A stretch of DNA of 64,000 nucleotides from Modestobacter sp. VKM Ac-2982 (GTDB lineage: Bacteria > Actinomycetota > Actinomycetes > Mycobacteriales > Geodermatophilaceae): the NCBI RefSeq assembly GCF_026967935.1, contig NZ_JAPVBL010000003.1, positions 675,243-739,242 on the forward strand. The letters are read 5' to 3'. A model generated the notes under the pieces. The model was not told where the DNA came from, ran no database searches, and worked only from the letters and a program-made list of their open reading frames with translations. Both the position numbers and the translations under genes were made by a program. Positions 39,644-47,945 of the stretch are shown piece by piece. Every line of letters begins with the position of its first letter. The stretch's first letter is position 1.

Positions 39644-40207
39644 GTGAGCACCGCCCGCACCCGCCGCGCCCGGCCCGGTGGCACCCGCCGCCGGAGCTCG
39701 TCGCGGCCGGTGCGGGCCGGTGCCCGCGGCGCGGCCGACAACCGGCCGGGCCGTCGCACCACCCGGCGCCCGGCCCGCAGCACCGCCCCCCGGCGTGGCC
39801 CGCGGTTCACCGGCCGCGCCGTGCTGCTCGGTGCGCTCGTGCTGCTGCTGGCCCTGACCCTCGCCGGTCCGCTGCGCCAGTACGTGGCCGGGCGGCAGGA
39901 GCTGGCCGAGCTGGCCGCCGAGCAGCAGGCGCTGGACCAGCGCGCCGCCGACCTGGAGGCCCAGCTGGACCGCCAGGCCGACCCCGCCTACATCGCCCAG
40001 CAGGCCCGGGAGCGGCTGACCATGGTGCTGCCCGGCGACCGGCTGGTCGTCGTCGGTGACGCCGGCGACCCCGGGGACACCGCCCAGCCCCCGGCCGGCA
40101 GCACCGCGCGGAACGCGCCCGTGCCCTGGTACGAGGGGCTGCTCAGCTCCCTCGCCGCAGCCGACGGCGACCCCCCGGTCACCGATCCGGGCCCTCCCGC
40201 AGACTAG
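39644..40207 (+). CDS. FtsB/DivIC-like septum formation initiator
   Basis: Bitopic division protein of 187 residues expected to act with FtsL and FtsQ at the septum. A long, strongly basic, probably cytoplasmic N-terminus (about 55 residues of Arg/Pro/Thr) precedes one membrane helix (VLLGALVLLLALTLAGPL, about 61-78). The coiled coil QELAELAAEQQALDQRAADLEAQL (about 85-110) and the DPAYIAQQARERLTMVLPGD motif follow, as in the DivIC/FtsB family. A Pro/Gly-rich tail ends the protein. GTG start 13 bp after eno. The eno-divIC-DUF501-ppx order is the usual actinobacterial arrangement. Confidence 0.88.
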   Translation: MSTARTRRARPGGTRRRSSSRPVRAGARGAADNRPGRRTTRRPARSTAPRRGPRFTGRAVLLGALVLLLALTLAGPLRQYVAGRQELAELAAEQQALDQRAADLEAQLDRQADPAYIAQQARERLTMVLPGDRLVVVGDAGDPGDTAQPPAGSTARNAPVPWYEGLLSSLAAADGDPPVTDPGPPAD

Positions 40208-40211
40208 GGAC

Positions 40212-40751
40212 GTGCACAGTCCCGACCCCGCGCCGGTCTCGCCGCCGGTCACCGCCGCCGAGCGCGCCGTCATCGCCCGTCAGCTGGGACGGCCGCCACG
40301 CGCGCTCGTCGGCGTCGCGCACCGTTGCCCCTGCGGCCAGCCCGACGTCGTCGAGACCGCGCCCCGGCTGGAGGACGGCACGCCGTTCCCCACGCTGTAC
40401 TACCTGACCTGCCCGCGGGCGACCGCCGCCGCCAGCCGGCTGGAGTCGGCCGGGAGGATGCGGGACTGGCAGGCGGAGCTGGCCACCGACCCGGAGCTCG
40501 CGGCGGGGTACCGGGCGGCGCACGAGTTGTTCCTGGCCACCCGCGACTCCCGCGACGTGCTGCCCACCCGGGCCAGCGCCGGGGGGATGCCCGACCGGGT
40601 CAAGTGCCTGCACGCCCTGGCCGGGCACGCCCTGGCCGCCGGGCCCGGGGTGAACCCGATCGGTGACCGGGCGGTCGCGGAGATGGGGGAGTGGTGGGCG
40701 GCCGGTCCGTGCGCCCAGCCGTCTCCCCAGGACCCGGAGGACGTCCGATGA
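40212..40751 (+). CDS. DUF501 domain-containing protein
   Basis: Cytosolic protein of 179 residues and unknown biochemical role, conserved in actinobacteria between the ftsB-like gene and ppx. The DUF501 core runs from about residue 14 to 165: VIARQLGRPPRALVGVAHRCPCG with two cysteines, PFPTLYYLTCPRATAA, LESAGRMRDW and MPDRVKCLHALAGHALAAGP, the last carrying a Cys-x2-His. Four cysteines and nearby histidines make metal binding conceivable, but that is inference. The GTG start is 4 bp after the previous stop, and the stop overlaps the ppx ATG, so it is coupled to both. Confidence 0.88.
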   Translation: MHSPDPAPVSPPVTAAERAVIARQLGRPPRALVGVAHRCPCGQPDVVETAPRLEDGTPFPTLYYLTCPRATAAASRLESAGRMRDWQAELATDPELAAGYRAAHELFLATRDSRDVLPTRASAGGMPDRVKCLHALAGHALAAGPGVNPIGDRAVAEMGEWWAAGPCAQPSPQDPEDVR

Positions 40752-41698
40752 CCCGGGTCGCCGCCATCGACTGCGGTACCAACTCCATCCGGCTGCTGGT
40801 CGCCGACGTGCCCGTCGAGGGCCCGCACACCGACCTGCTCCGCCGGATGGAGGTCGTGCGACTCGGCCAGGGGGTGGACGCGACCGGCCGATTGGCGCCC
40901 GAGGCGATCGAGCGCACCCGCCTGGTGCTCGCCGAGTACGCCGCCCAGGCCCGGGAGCTGGGCGCCGAGCGGGTGCGGATGGTGGCCACCAGCGCCAGCC
41001 GGGACGCCGCCAACCGCGAGGACTTCGAGGCGATGGTGACCGCCACCCTGGGCCAGCTGCCCGACGTGGTCACCGGCACGGAGGAGGCCGAGCTCTCCTT
41101 CCTCGGGGCCACCGCCTCGCTGGCCGCCGCCGCGCAGGCCCACGGCGCTGCGGCCCCGCGCCCGCCGTACCTGGTCGTCGACATCGGCGGCGGTTCGACG
41201 GAGTTCGTCCTCGGGGACGCCGGTGGGGTGCGGGCTGCCCGGTCGGTGGACGTGGGCTGCGTCCGGCTGACCGAGCGGCACCTGCGCAGCGACCCGCCGC
41301 CCCCCGACGAGGTGCAGGCCGCCGAGGGCGACGTGCGCGCGGCCCTGGAGCTGGTCGCCGCCGCCGTGCCGGTCGGTGAGGCCGCGACCCTGGTCGGGCT
41401 GGCCGGTTCGGTGACCACGGTCGCCGCCCTGGCGCTCGGCCTGCCCGCCTACGACCCGGTCGCCATCCACGGGTCACGGATCCCGGTGGGCGCCGTCCGC
41501 TCGGTCGCCGCCGGCCTGCTGACCGCCACCCGGGCCCGGCGGGCCGCCTCGCCGGTGATGCACCCGGGCCGGGTCGACGTCATCGGCGCCGGCGCACTGG
41601 TGCTGCGGGTGGTCATGGACGCGTTCGACCTCGACGAGGTCGTCGTCAGCGAGCACGACATCCTCGACGGCATCGCCCTCCGCCTCGCGCGGTCCTGA
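40748..41698 (+). CDS. Exopolyphosphatase / guanosine pentaphosphatase (Ppx/GppA)
   Basis: ASKHA-fold phosphatase that releases phosphate from polyphosphate and/or converts pppGpp to ppGpp. Visible motifs: AAIDCGTNSIRLLVAD at residues 5-20, VVATSASRDAANR-type segment, EEAELSFLGA, YLVVDIGGGSTEFVLG (about 140-155), LVGLAGSVTTVAAL and the C-terminal EHDILDGIALRLA. At 316 residues it is the short actinobacterial form, like mycobacterial Ppx proteins, lacking the C-terminal HD-like domain of E. coli Ppx. The ATG at 40748 overlaps the DUF501 stop. Confidence 0.92.
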   Translation: MTRVAAIDCGTNSIRLLVADVPVEGPHTDLLRRMEVVRLGQGVDATGRLAPEAIERTRLVLAEYAAQARELGAERVRMVATSASRDAANREDFEAMVTATLGQLPDVVTGTEEAELSFLGATASLAAAAQAHGAAAPRPPYLVVDIGGGSTEFVLGDAGGVRAARSVDVGCVRLTERHLRSDPPPPDEVQAAEGDVRAALELVAAAVPVGEAATLVGLAGSVTTVAALALGLPAYDPVAIHGSRIPVGAVRSVAAGLLTATRARRAASPVMHPGRVDVIGAGALVLRVVMDAFDLDEVVVSEHDILDGIALRLARS

Positions 41699-41703
41699 CG
41701 CCG

Positions 41704-41786
41704 CGGGACGGGGCCGCAGGGCCCCGTCCCGTTGGCCCCCTTGCAGGGCCCCGCCGCGAGCTCGCGAGTGGCGGGGGGCAAGGGGG
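41704..41786. terminator. Compound bidirectional terminator between ppx and the DUF4235 gene
   Basis: A perfect 12-bp hairpin with GCAG loop (41704-41715 with 41720-41731) is followed by a larger one in which CCCCCTTGC (41736-41744) pairs with GCAAGGGGG (41778-41786) and CCCCGCC pairs with GGCGGGG, around a GCGAGCTCGC core. It lies between two convergent genes. Confidence 0.75.
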
Positions 41787-41799
41787 TCCTTCTGCTTCT

Positions 41800-42105
41800 T
41801 CAGGCGGCGCTGTCGGCGTTGACGCCCGGCGGCAGGCTGCCGGTGATCTTCTCGTAGACGGTGGCGGCACCGGCGGCGGCGACCAGCCGGCCGGCGGCGT
41901 AGAGCGCGCCGGAGACCGCGGCCCAGGCCAGCGCGTCGGGCCAGCTGACGCCGGGTGCAGCCGGGTTCTTCGGCGGCGGGTAGCCGCGCACCTTCTCCCA
42001 CGTCGTGTCGGCGAGCTTCTTGACCACGATCCCGGCCGGGATGGCCATCGCAGGGCCGAGCAGCTTGTACAACAACGGGGTCTTCACCTTCTGCTTCTTC
42101 GCCAC
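41800..42105 (-). CDS. DUF4235 domain-containing membrane protein
   Basis: Small membrane protein of 101 residues. A basic N-terminus (VAKKQKVKTPLLYKLLGP) precedes a helix with GPAMAIPAGIVVKKLADTTWEKVRGYPPPKNP, the DUF4235 signature, then a second hydrophobic stretch DALAWAAVSGALYAAGRLVAA-type. Function unknown. The GTG at 42105 is preceded by CATGAT six bases upstream, so it may be leaderless; the upstream 23 codons are basic noise and I exclude them. It is divergent from the udgB-like gene and convergent with ppx. Confidence 0.82.
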   Translation of the reverse strand: MAKKQKVKTPLLYKLLGPAMAIPAGIVVKKLADTTWEKVRGYPPPKNPAAPGVSWPDALAWAAVSGALYAAGRLVAAAGAATVYEKITGSLPPGVNADSAA

Positions 42106-42167
42106 CCCCCGATCATGCCGTGGGGGCGGCCGGCGCGCGCTTCGCAGTCGCGTGCTGTGCTGTCCGG

Positions 42168-42929
42168 GTGGCACGCGACGCCGACGGCTTCCCCGTCACC
42201 CGCAGCCCGGCCGGGGTCGTCCGCGCCGCCGCCGGCAGCCGCGAGCTGGCGGTGCTGGACGAACGCATCTCCGGCTGCCGGGCCTGCCCGCGGCTGGTGA
42301 CCTGGCGCGAGGAGGTGGCCCGGGTCAAACGGGCCTCCTTCCGGGCGGAGGAGTACTGGGGACGCCCCGTGCCCGGGCTGGGGCCTGCGGACGCGCGGAT
42401 CGGCGTCGTCGGCCTGGCCCCGGCCGCCCACGGCGGGAACCGCACCGGGCGGGTCTTCACCGGCGACCGCAGCGGCGACTGGATCTTCGCCGCGCTGTGG
42501 CGGGCCGGCCTGGCCAACCAGCCGACCTCGGTCGCCAGGGACGACGGGCTGGAGCTCACCGACGTCCGGGTGTGCGCCGCGGTGCGGTGCGCGCCGCCGG
42601 CCAACGCGCCGACCCCGGAGGAGCGGGACACCTGCTCGCCCTGGCTGGCCCGGGAGCTGGCGCTGCTGCCCCGGCTGCGGGTGATCGTGGTGCTCGGCGG
42701 GTTCGGGTGGACCGCGCTGTGGCCGGTGCTGGCCGGTGCCGGGGTGCCGCTGCCCCGGCCGCGGCCGGCGTTCGGGCACGGCGTGGAGGTGTCGCTGGCC
42801 GGCCCGAGCGGCCCGCTCACCCTGCTCGGCAGCTACCACGTCAGCCAGCAGAACACCTTCACCGGCCGGCTCACCGAACCGATGCTGGACGCGGTGCTCG
42901 ACCGGGCGAAGGAGCTGGCCGCAGACTGA
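42168..42929 (+). CDS. Uracil-DNA glycosylase, family 5 (UdgB type)
   Basis: Base-excision repair enzyme removing uracil, and in this family also ethenocytosine and hypoxanthine, from DNA. It carries the family motif GLAPAAHGGNRTGRVFTGD at about residues 83-101. The Fe-S ligand cysteines are CRACPRL near residue 38, VCAAVRC and DTCSPW. The C-terminal LLGSYHVSQQNTFTGRLT contains the active-site histidine. 253 residues from the GTG at 42168, which follows a TGTGCT box by 7 nt and is probably leaderless. The in-frame GTG 48 nt upstream is less likely. It is not a family 1 Ung or family 4 enzyme. Confidence 0.93.
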   Translation: MARDADGFPVTRSPAGVVRAAAGSRELAVLDERISGCRACPRLVTWREEVARVKRASFRAEEYWGRPVPGLGPADARIGVVGLAPAAHGGNRTGRVFTGDRSGDWIFAALWRAGLANQPTSVARDDGLELTDVRVCAAVRCAPPANAPTPEERDTCSPWLARELALLPRLRVIVVLGGFGWTALWPVLAGAGVPLPRPRPAFGHGVEVSLAGPSGPLTLLGSYHVSQQNTFTGRLTEPMLDAVLDRAKELAAD

Positions 42930-42966
42930 CGTCGCCGGGAGGGGTTTGCCGGGGCGGCTGCGGGCC

Positions 42967-42978
42967 TACGGTGAGGCC
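42967..42978 (+). promoter_or_regulatory. ndh promoter, predicted leaderless start
   Basis: TACGGT (42967-42972) ends 6 nt before the ATG at 42979 with no ribosome-binding site between. Confidence 0.55.
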
Positions 42979-44373
42979 ATGGCCCAGCGACCGGTGATCC
43001 TGATCGTGGGCGGCGGCTACGTCGGCCTCTACACCGCCCTGCGGTTGCAGAAGAAGCTCCGCCGCGGTCGGGCGGAGATCATCGTGGTCGACCCCCAGCC
43101 GCACATGACCTACCAGCCCTTCCTGCCCGAGGCGGCGGCCGGCTCCGTGGAGCCCCGGCACGTCGTCGTCCCGCTGCGGCGCACGCTGGAGCAGTGCCGG
43201 GTGATCACCGGTGCGGTGGCCGGGCTCAGCCACGCCGACCGGACCGCGACGGTGACACCGGCTGAGGGCGACTCCTTCGAGCTGCGCTACGACGTGCTGG
43301 TGATGGCCGCCGGCTCGGTCGCCCGCACCCTGCCCATCCCCGGTCTCGCCGAGCACGGCATCGGCTTCAAGAACGTCGGCGAGGCCATCTACCTGCGCAA
43401 CCACGTGCTGGCCCGGCTGGACGCCGCGAGCTCCACCGACGACCCGCAGGTCCGCCGGCGGGCGCTCACCTTCACCTTCGTCGGCGGGGGCTACGCCGGG
43501 ATCGAGGCGTTCGCCGAGCTGGAGGACATGGCCCGATACGCGCTCGAGCGCTACTACCCCCGGCTCTCCCCGGCGGACATGCGCTGGGTCCTGGTCGAGG
43601 CGACCGGCCGGATCCTGCCCGAGGTCGACGCGGACATGGGTGCCTGGACCGTGCAGCAGCTGCAGGCCCGCGGGATGGAGGTCAAGCTCAACACGACGCT
43701 GGACTCCGTCTCCGACGACGGCGTCGTGCGCACCGGCGACGGCGACGAGTTCGCCAGCGACACCCTGGTGTGGACGGCGGGCACCAAGCCGCACCCGATG
43801 CTCGCCCGGACCGACCTGCCGCTGGACGAGCGCGGCCGGGTGCGCTGCCGGGCCACGCTGCAGGTCGACGGCCTGGACGGCGCGGTGCTGGACGGCGCGT
43901 GGGCCGCCGGCGACCTCGCCGCGGTGCCGGACCTGACCAAGGACGAGCCCGGCGCCACCACCGCCCCGAACGCCCAGCACGCGGTGCGCCAGGCCAAGCG
44001 GCTGGCCGACAACATCGTGGCCGTGCTGGACGGTGAGCAGCCGGTGGAGTACCGGCACGCCTACGCCGGTTCGGTGGCCAGCCTCGGGCTGCACAAGGGG
44101 GTCGCCCAGGTCTACGGGGTCAAGCTCAAGGGCCGACCGGCCTGGCTGATGCACCGGGCGTACCACGTCAGCCGGGTGCCCACCCTGAACCGCAAGGTGC
44201 GGGTGATCGCCGACTGGGCGCTGGCCTCGGTGTTCCGGCGGGAGGTCATCGCACTGGGCCAGCTGCAGAACCCGCGGCGGGAGTTCGTCGCCGCGGCCAC
44301 CGGCGGCCAGGCCCCGGCGATCCCGCCGCCGAGCGCGGCAGACCGGGACCAGTCGGGCCCCCGGGCCAGCTAA
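42979..44373 (+). CDS. ndh: Type II NADH dehydrogenase (NDH-2)
   Basis: Peripheral-membrane flavoprotein that passes electrons from NADH to menaquinone without pumping protons. It is 464 residues. The FAD-binding Rossmann motif is IVGGGYVGLYTALRL at about residues 8-22. The second, NADH-binding motif is FVGGGYAGIEAFAELEDMA at about 169-187. The ATG-type segments LVWTAGTKPHP and AAGDLAAVPDL are present, and the C-terminal amphipathic membrane-anchoring region includes VTPxYGVKLKG-like VYGVKLKGRPAW and YHVSRVPTLNRK. The frame is open further upstream through the udgB gene; the ATG at 42979 is preferred from the -10 position and the start of homology. Its TAA stop lies inside the -10 box of the following tRNA. 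Confidence 0.93.
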   Translation: MAQRPVILIVGGGYVGLYTALRLQKKLRRGRAEIIVVDPQPHMTYQPFLPEAAAGSVEPRHVVVPLRRTLEQCRVITGAVAGLSHADRTATVTPAEGDSFELRYDVLVMAAGSVARTLPIPGLAEHGIGFKNVGEAIYLRNHVLARLDAASSTDDPQVRRRALTFTFVGGGYAGIEAFAELEDMARYALERYYPRLSPADMRWVLVEATGRILPEVDADMGAWTVQQLQARGMEVKLNTTLDSVSDDGVVRTGDGDEFASDTLVWTAGTKPHPMLARTDLPLDERGRVRCRATLQVDGLDGAVLDGAWAAGDLAAVPDLTKDEPGATTAPNAQHAVRQAKRLADNIVAVLDGEQPVEYRHAYAGSVASLGLHKGVAQVYGVKLKGRPAWLMHRAYHVSRVPTLNRKVRVIADWALASVFRREVIALGQLQNPRREFVAAATGGQAPAIPPPSAADRDQSGPRAS

Positions 44374-44376
44374 GGT
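44371..44376 (+). promoter_or_regulatory. -10 box of the UAA tRNA, overlapping the ndh stop
   Basis: TAAGGT contains the ndh stop codon TAA. Predicted start near 44383, about 16 bp before the tRNA. Confidence 0.4.
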
Positions 44377-44398
44377 CCCCGGCGGGCCGCGAGCCCGC

Positions 44399-44472
44399 GC
44401 CCCCGTAGCCCAATCGGCAGAGGCAGGCCCCTTAAAAGGGTCCCGGTGTCGGTTCGAACCCGACCGGGGGCA
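44399..44472 (+). tRNA. tRNA with anticodon UAA (nominal Leu), short variable loop
   Basis: A clean cloverleaf of 74 nt. The acceptor is GCCCCCG/CGGGGGC and the D stem is three pairs, GCC/GGC, with an 11-nt loop. The anticodon stem is GGCCC/GGGTC (one G-T) with loop CTTAAAA, so the anticodon is TAA. The variable loop has only five bases (CCGGT). The T arm is GTCGG-TTCGAAC-CCGAC and the discriminator is A. CCA is not encoded (the next bases are CCC). UAA reads the leucine codon UUA, and D arm and A73 are Leu-like, but genuine leucine tRNAs have a long variable arm, so the charging identity is uncertain. Confidence 0.85.
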
Positions 44473-44591
44473 CCCGTCCGGGTGGTCCGGGGCCAACGGG
44501 AACTACCGGCACTGACCTGGCGTTACACCAGACAGCGTGGGGCGGACGAACTGAGCCCCACGGCCCGACCAGTCACCTCGAGGAGATGACG

Positions 44592-45404
44592 ATGCCCAGC
44601 AGCAACCCGGCCTTCCGGGGCCTCCCGGCAGCCGGCAACGGCCCGTCCGCCGGCTGGGGCTCCGCCCCGCAGCAGACGTACGGCGGGGCACCCACCCAGC
44701 ACGACCCGTACGCCGCTCCGTCGCCGTACGCCGCCACCGACCGCGCCTACATGACGATGGACGACGTCGTCACCAAGACCGGCCTCAGCTTCCTGGTGAC
44801 GGTGCTCTCCGCCGCCGTCACCTGGGCCGTGCTGCCGGACAGTCTCGCCCTGGGCCTGACGCTGCCGGCCGTCCTGGTCGCCCTCGTGCTCGGCCTGGTG
44901 ATCGCGTTCAAGCAGATCGCCAACCCGGTCGCGACGCTGACGTACGGCGCTCTCTACGGCGTCGCACTCGGTGCGATCAGCGAGATGTTCAACGACCAGT
45001 ACAGCGGCATCGTCTCGCAGGCGCTCATCGGCACCTTCGGTGTCTTCGCCGGCATGCTGGTGGTCTACAAGACCGGCGCCATCCGGGTCACCCCGAAGCT
45101 CACCCGCTGGATCGTGGGCGCGCTCTTCGGCGTCCTGGCGCTCGTGATCGTCAACCTGGTCGCCAGCTTCTTCATCCCGGGCGGCCTGGGCCTGCGCGAC
45201 GGTGGCCCGCTGGCCATCATCTTCAGCATCGTCGTCATCGGCGTCGCGGCGTTCACGCTGCTGCTGGACTTCGACATGGCCGACGAGGCGATCCGCCGCG
45301 GCGTCGAGCCGAAGTTCGCCTGGTACATCGCCTTCGGCCTGCTCGTCACGGTCATCTGGCTGTACATCGAGATCCTGCGGCTGCTCAGCTACTTCCGCGA
45401 GTGA
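44592..45404 (+). CDS. Bax inhibitor-1/YccA family membrane protein
   Basis: Seven-helix membrane protein of the TMBIM/YccA family; bacterial members are linked to ion leak or protease modulation, but the role here is unknown. The N-terminal 45 residues are Gly/Pro/Gln-rich. Seven hydrophobic helices then run from about residue 60 to 265, with the polar SEMFNDQYSGIVSQALIGTF and the late DFDMADEAIRRGVEPKFAWYIAFGLLVT, which holds the conserved aspartates of the family. I chose the ATG at 44592 because GAGGAG (44580-44585) is 6 nt before it; the ATG at 44586 touches that site. A strong GNRA-loop terminator follows. Confidence 0.9.
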   Translation: MPSSNPAFRGLPAAGNGPSAGWGSAPQQTYGGAPTQHDPYAAPSPYAATDRAYMTMDDVVTKTGLSFLVTVLSAAVTWAVLPDSLALGLTLPAVLVALVLGLVIAFKQIANPVATLTYGALYGVALGAISEMFNDQYSGIVSQALIGTFGVFAGMLVVYKTGAIRVTPKLTRWIVGALFGVLALVIVNLVASFFIPGGLGLRDGGPLAIIFSIVVIGVAAFTLLLDFDMADEAIRRGVEPKFAWYIAFGLLVTVIWLYIEILRLLSYFRE

Positions 45405-45424
45405 GCTGACCAGCAGACGCACCA

Positions 45425-45468
45425 ACGACCGTGGCCCGGTCCCCGCGAGGGGGCCGGGCCACGGTCGT
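45425..45468 (+). terminator. 20-bp hairpin with GCGA tetraloop after the Bax inhibitor-like gene
   Basis: 20 consecutive pairs with a single T-G wobble, closed by a GCGA (GNRA) loop, 21 bp after the stop. No T-tract. Confidence 0.8.
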
Positions 45469-45480
45469 CTGCGCGTGCAG

Positions 45481-45506
45481 CCCCGGCGGCCGCTCGGCCG
45501 CCGGGG
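45481..45506 (-). terminator. Hairpin after the thiolase gene
   Basis: Perfect 11-bp stem (CCCCGGCGGCC and complement) with a 4-nt loop, 7 bp beyond the minus-strand thiolase stop. Confidence 0.65.
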
Positions 45507-45513
45507 CGCGACG

Positions 45514-46734
45514 TCAGGAGAGGCGCTCCAGCACCATCGCCATGCCCTGGCCGCCGCCGACGCACATCGTCTCCAGGCCGAACTGGCCGTCCCGGGCGCG
45601 CAGCCCGTTGAGCAGCGTGCCGGTGATCCGGGCGCCGGTCATGCCGAAGGGGTGCCCGACGGCGATCGCGCCACCGTGCACGTTCAGCTTGTCGATGTCG
45701 ATGCCCAGGTCGCGGTAGCTGGGGATGACCTGGGCCGCGAACGCCTCGTTGATCTCCACGAGGTCCATGTCCGAGATGGACATGCCCGCCCGGGCCAGTG
45801 CCTGCTGCGAGGCCGCGACCGGGCCGTAGCCCATGATCTCCGGCGACAGCCCGGTGACCCCGGTGGAGACGACCCGGGCCAGCGGGGTGATGCCGAGGTC
45901 CTGCGCCTTGCGGTCGCTCATGATCACCAGGGCGGCCGCGCCGTCGTTGAGCGGGCAGGCGTTGCCCGCGGTCACCCGGCCGTCGGGGCGGAACACCGGC
46001 TTCAGCCCGGCCAGGCCCTCCAGCGTGGTGCCGGCGCGCGGGCCGTCGTCCTTGCTGACCACGGTGCCGTCGGGCGTGGTGACCGGGGTGATCTCCCGCT
46101 CCCAGAAGCCGTTGGCGATCGCCTGCTCGGCCAGGTTCTGGCTGCGCACGGCGAACTCGTCCATCTCCTGGCGGGAGACGTCCTTGAGGAGCGCGAGGTT
46201 CTCCGCGGTCTGGCCCATGGCGATGTAGGCGTTGGGGAGCTCGCCGTCCTCGCGCGGGTCCTGCCAGCTCTCCGCGCCGCTCTCGGCGGTCTTGGCGACC
46301 CGGGCCTCGGCGTCGGCGAAGCGCGGGTTGTGGGTGTCCGGGATGGCGTCGGAGTTGCCCTTGGTGAAGCGGGACACCAGCTCGACGCCGGCGGAGATGA
46401 ACACGTCGCCCTCGCCGGCCTTGATCGCGTGCAGCGCCATCCGGGTGGTCTGCAGCGAGGAGGAGCAGTACCGGGTGATCGTCGTCCCGGGCAGGTGGTC
46501 CATCCCCAGCAGGACGGCGACGACCCGACCCATGTTGAAGCCCTGCTCACCGCCGGGCAGGCCGCAGCCCAGCATCAGGTCGTCGATGTCGGTCGGGTCG
46601 AGCTGCGGCACCTGGTCCAGCGCGGCCCGGGTGATCGTCGCGGCCAGGTCGTCCGGGCGGAGGTCCTTCAGCGACCCCTTGAACGCGCGGCCGATGGGGG
46701 ATCGGGCGACGGCGACGATGACAGCTTCGGGCAT
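45514..46734 (-). CDS. Acetyl-CoA C-acyltransferase (thiolase), FadA3-like
   Basis: Condenses or cleaves acyl-CoA in beta-oxidation or related pathways. It is a 406-residue thiolase with the nucleophilic cysteine C90 in TRYCSSSLQT, the LVEINEAFAAQ motif, the catalytic histidine in GGAIAVGHPFGMTGAR and the second catalytic cysteine in TMCVGGGQGMAM. All are intact. ATG start with GGAGGACCC just upstream. An SGNH hydrolase gene lies upstream on the same strand, 103 bp away. From memory this pairing also occurs in M. tuberculosis (Rv1074c-Rv1075c). Chain-length preference cannot be read. Confidence 0.95.
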   Translation of the reverse strand: MPEAVIVAVARSPIGRAFKGSLKDLRPDDLAATITRAALDQVPQLDPTDIDDLMLGCGLPGGEQGFNMGRVVAVLLGMDHLPGTTITRYCSSSLQTTRMALHAIKAGEGDVFISAGVELVSRFTKGNSDAIPDTHNPRFADAEARVAKTAESGAESWQDPREDGELPNAYIAMGQTAENLALLKDVSRQEMDEFAVRSQNLAEQAIANGFWEREITPVTTPDGTVVSKDDGPRAGTTLEGLAGLKPVFRPDGRVTAGNACPLNDGAAALVIMSDRKAQDLGITPLARVVSTGVTGLSPEIMGYGPVAASQQALARAGMSISDMDLVEINEAFAAQVIPSYRDLGIDIDKLNVHGGAIAVGHPFGMTGARITGTLLNGLRARDGQFGLETMCVGGGQGMAMVLERLS

Positions 46735-46837
46735 GGGTCCTCCACGATGAGGCGCGCCACCTCGAGGGCGGCAACGGACGTCAGATGCCTCCCGAACCTA
46801 CCCCCGGGTAGCTCCGCCACCCGCGGGGGCGGGGACC

Positions 46838-47857
46838 TCAGTGCGGCGCTGCCTCGAGGGCGGACTCGTCCGCGCGCTCCGGCGTCGAGATGTCCGGAGG
46901 GCGGCGCCGGCGGAGCCGGGCCCACGGGCCGCGGGGACCGGACTCGTTCCCGCGGACGGCGGTCGGCTGCACCTCGGTGCCGGACCGGCCGGCGGCGCGG
47001 GCCGCGGCCTGGGCGACCGGCCGGACGGTGTCCCGGCGCAGCCGCAGGCCGCGGTCGGCCGCTGCCGGCCAGACGCCGATCGAGTCGGCGATCGAGGGGA
47101 GCAGCGAGGCGGCCGCTGCGGCGTAACCGGCCGCGGACGGGTGGAACTCGTCGTGGCTGAACAGCGTCCGGTCGCTGGCGAACGAGGGACCGAGGACCGA
47201 GCCGAGGGAGACGGTGCGCCCGCCCTCGGCCACCACGGCGATCGTCTGTGCGGCGGCCAGCTGGCGGCTCCAGCGCCGGGCCAGCACCCGCAGCGGCTGG
47301 GCGATCGGCCGGATGGTGCCCAGGTCGGGGCAGGTGCCGAGGACGACCTGGCAGTCGGCGGCGATCAGCCGGCGCACGGCCTCGGCGAGCGCCCGCACCG
47401 AGTCCGCGGGACGGGCCCGGCTGGTCACGTCGTTGGCGCCGATCATGATCAGGGCGACGTTCGGCCGTTCCAGCAACGCGTGGTCGACCTGGGCGGCGAG
47501 GTCCTTGGACACGGCCCCGGACCGGGCGAACTTGGCCAGCCGGACCGGCCGCTCGGCCAGCTCGGCCAGTGCGGCGGCGATCAGCACACCAGGGGTCTCC
47601 CCGGCCTTGTCCACCCCGAGCCCCACGGCACTGGAGTCGCCGAGCACCGCGAGCACGATCGGCTTGCCGCGGCCACGGCCGTACACGCCGTTGCCGGTGG
47701 GCGGGTCGGCCTCGGACGGGTTGGCCTTGACCCGTCGCCGGGCGGCCCTGGCCTCCTCGCGCAGCAGGGTCACCAAGGCGGCTCCGGCGAGCCCGACGCC
47801 GCCACCGCCGTACGCGGCACCGGTCGCCAGCCGCCGCGCCCTGCTCGCTCGCGTCAC
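46838..47857 (-). CDS. SGNH/GDSL-family hydrolase
   Basis: Predicted exported or membrane-anchored esterase/lipase. The GDSL block I is VLGDSSAVGLG with the nucleophilic serine, block III is MIGANDVTSRA and block V is HDEFHPSAAGYA with the Asp-x2-His pair, so the catalytic triad is complete. The N-terminus has a basic stretch and a glycine-rich hydrophobic segment (GAAYGGGGVGLAGAALVTLL), which is probably a signal anchor. I chose the GTG at 47857 (339 aa), preceded by AGAGGGGAC; the frame runs 24 codons further, across a TAGCCT box likely to be its promoter. A C-terminal Arg/Pro-rich tail follows the catalytic domain. Confidence 0.88.
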   Translation of the reverse strand: MTRASRARRLATGAAYGGGGVGLAGAALVTLLREEARAARRRVKANPSEADPPTGNGVYGRGRGKPIVLAVLGDSSAVGLGVDKAGETPGVLIAAALAELAERPVRLAKFARSGAVSKDLAAQVDHALLERPNVALIMIGANDVTSRARPADSVRALAEAVRRLIAADCQVVLGTCPDLGTIRPIAQPLRVLARRWSRQLAAAQTIAVVAEGGRTVSLGSVLGPSFASDRTLFSHDEFHPSAAGYAAAAASLLPSIADSIGVWPAAADRGLRLRRDTVRPVAQAAARAAGRSGTEVQPTAVRGNESGPRGPWARLRRRRPPDISTPERADESALEAAPH

Positions 47858-47933
47858 CTGGCCCGTCCCCTCTCCCCGGCTCCCCGGCCGCATGACGCGG
47901 TCGAGAGTGCTGATCTCCAGGCTAGCCACCCCC

Positions 47934-47945
47934 TACGGTTGTGCC
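47934..47945 (+). promoter_or_regulatory. DUF2252 gene promoter, predicted leaderless start
   Basis: TACGGT (47934-47939) ends 6 nt before the GTG at 47946. About 10 bp upstream, on the other strand, TAGCCT faces the SGNH gene, so the two promoters are back to back. Confidence 0.55.
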
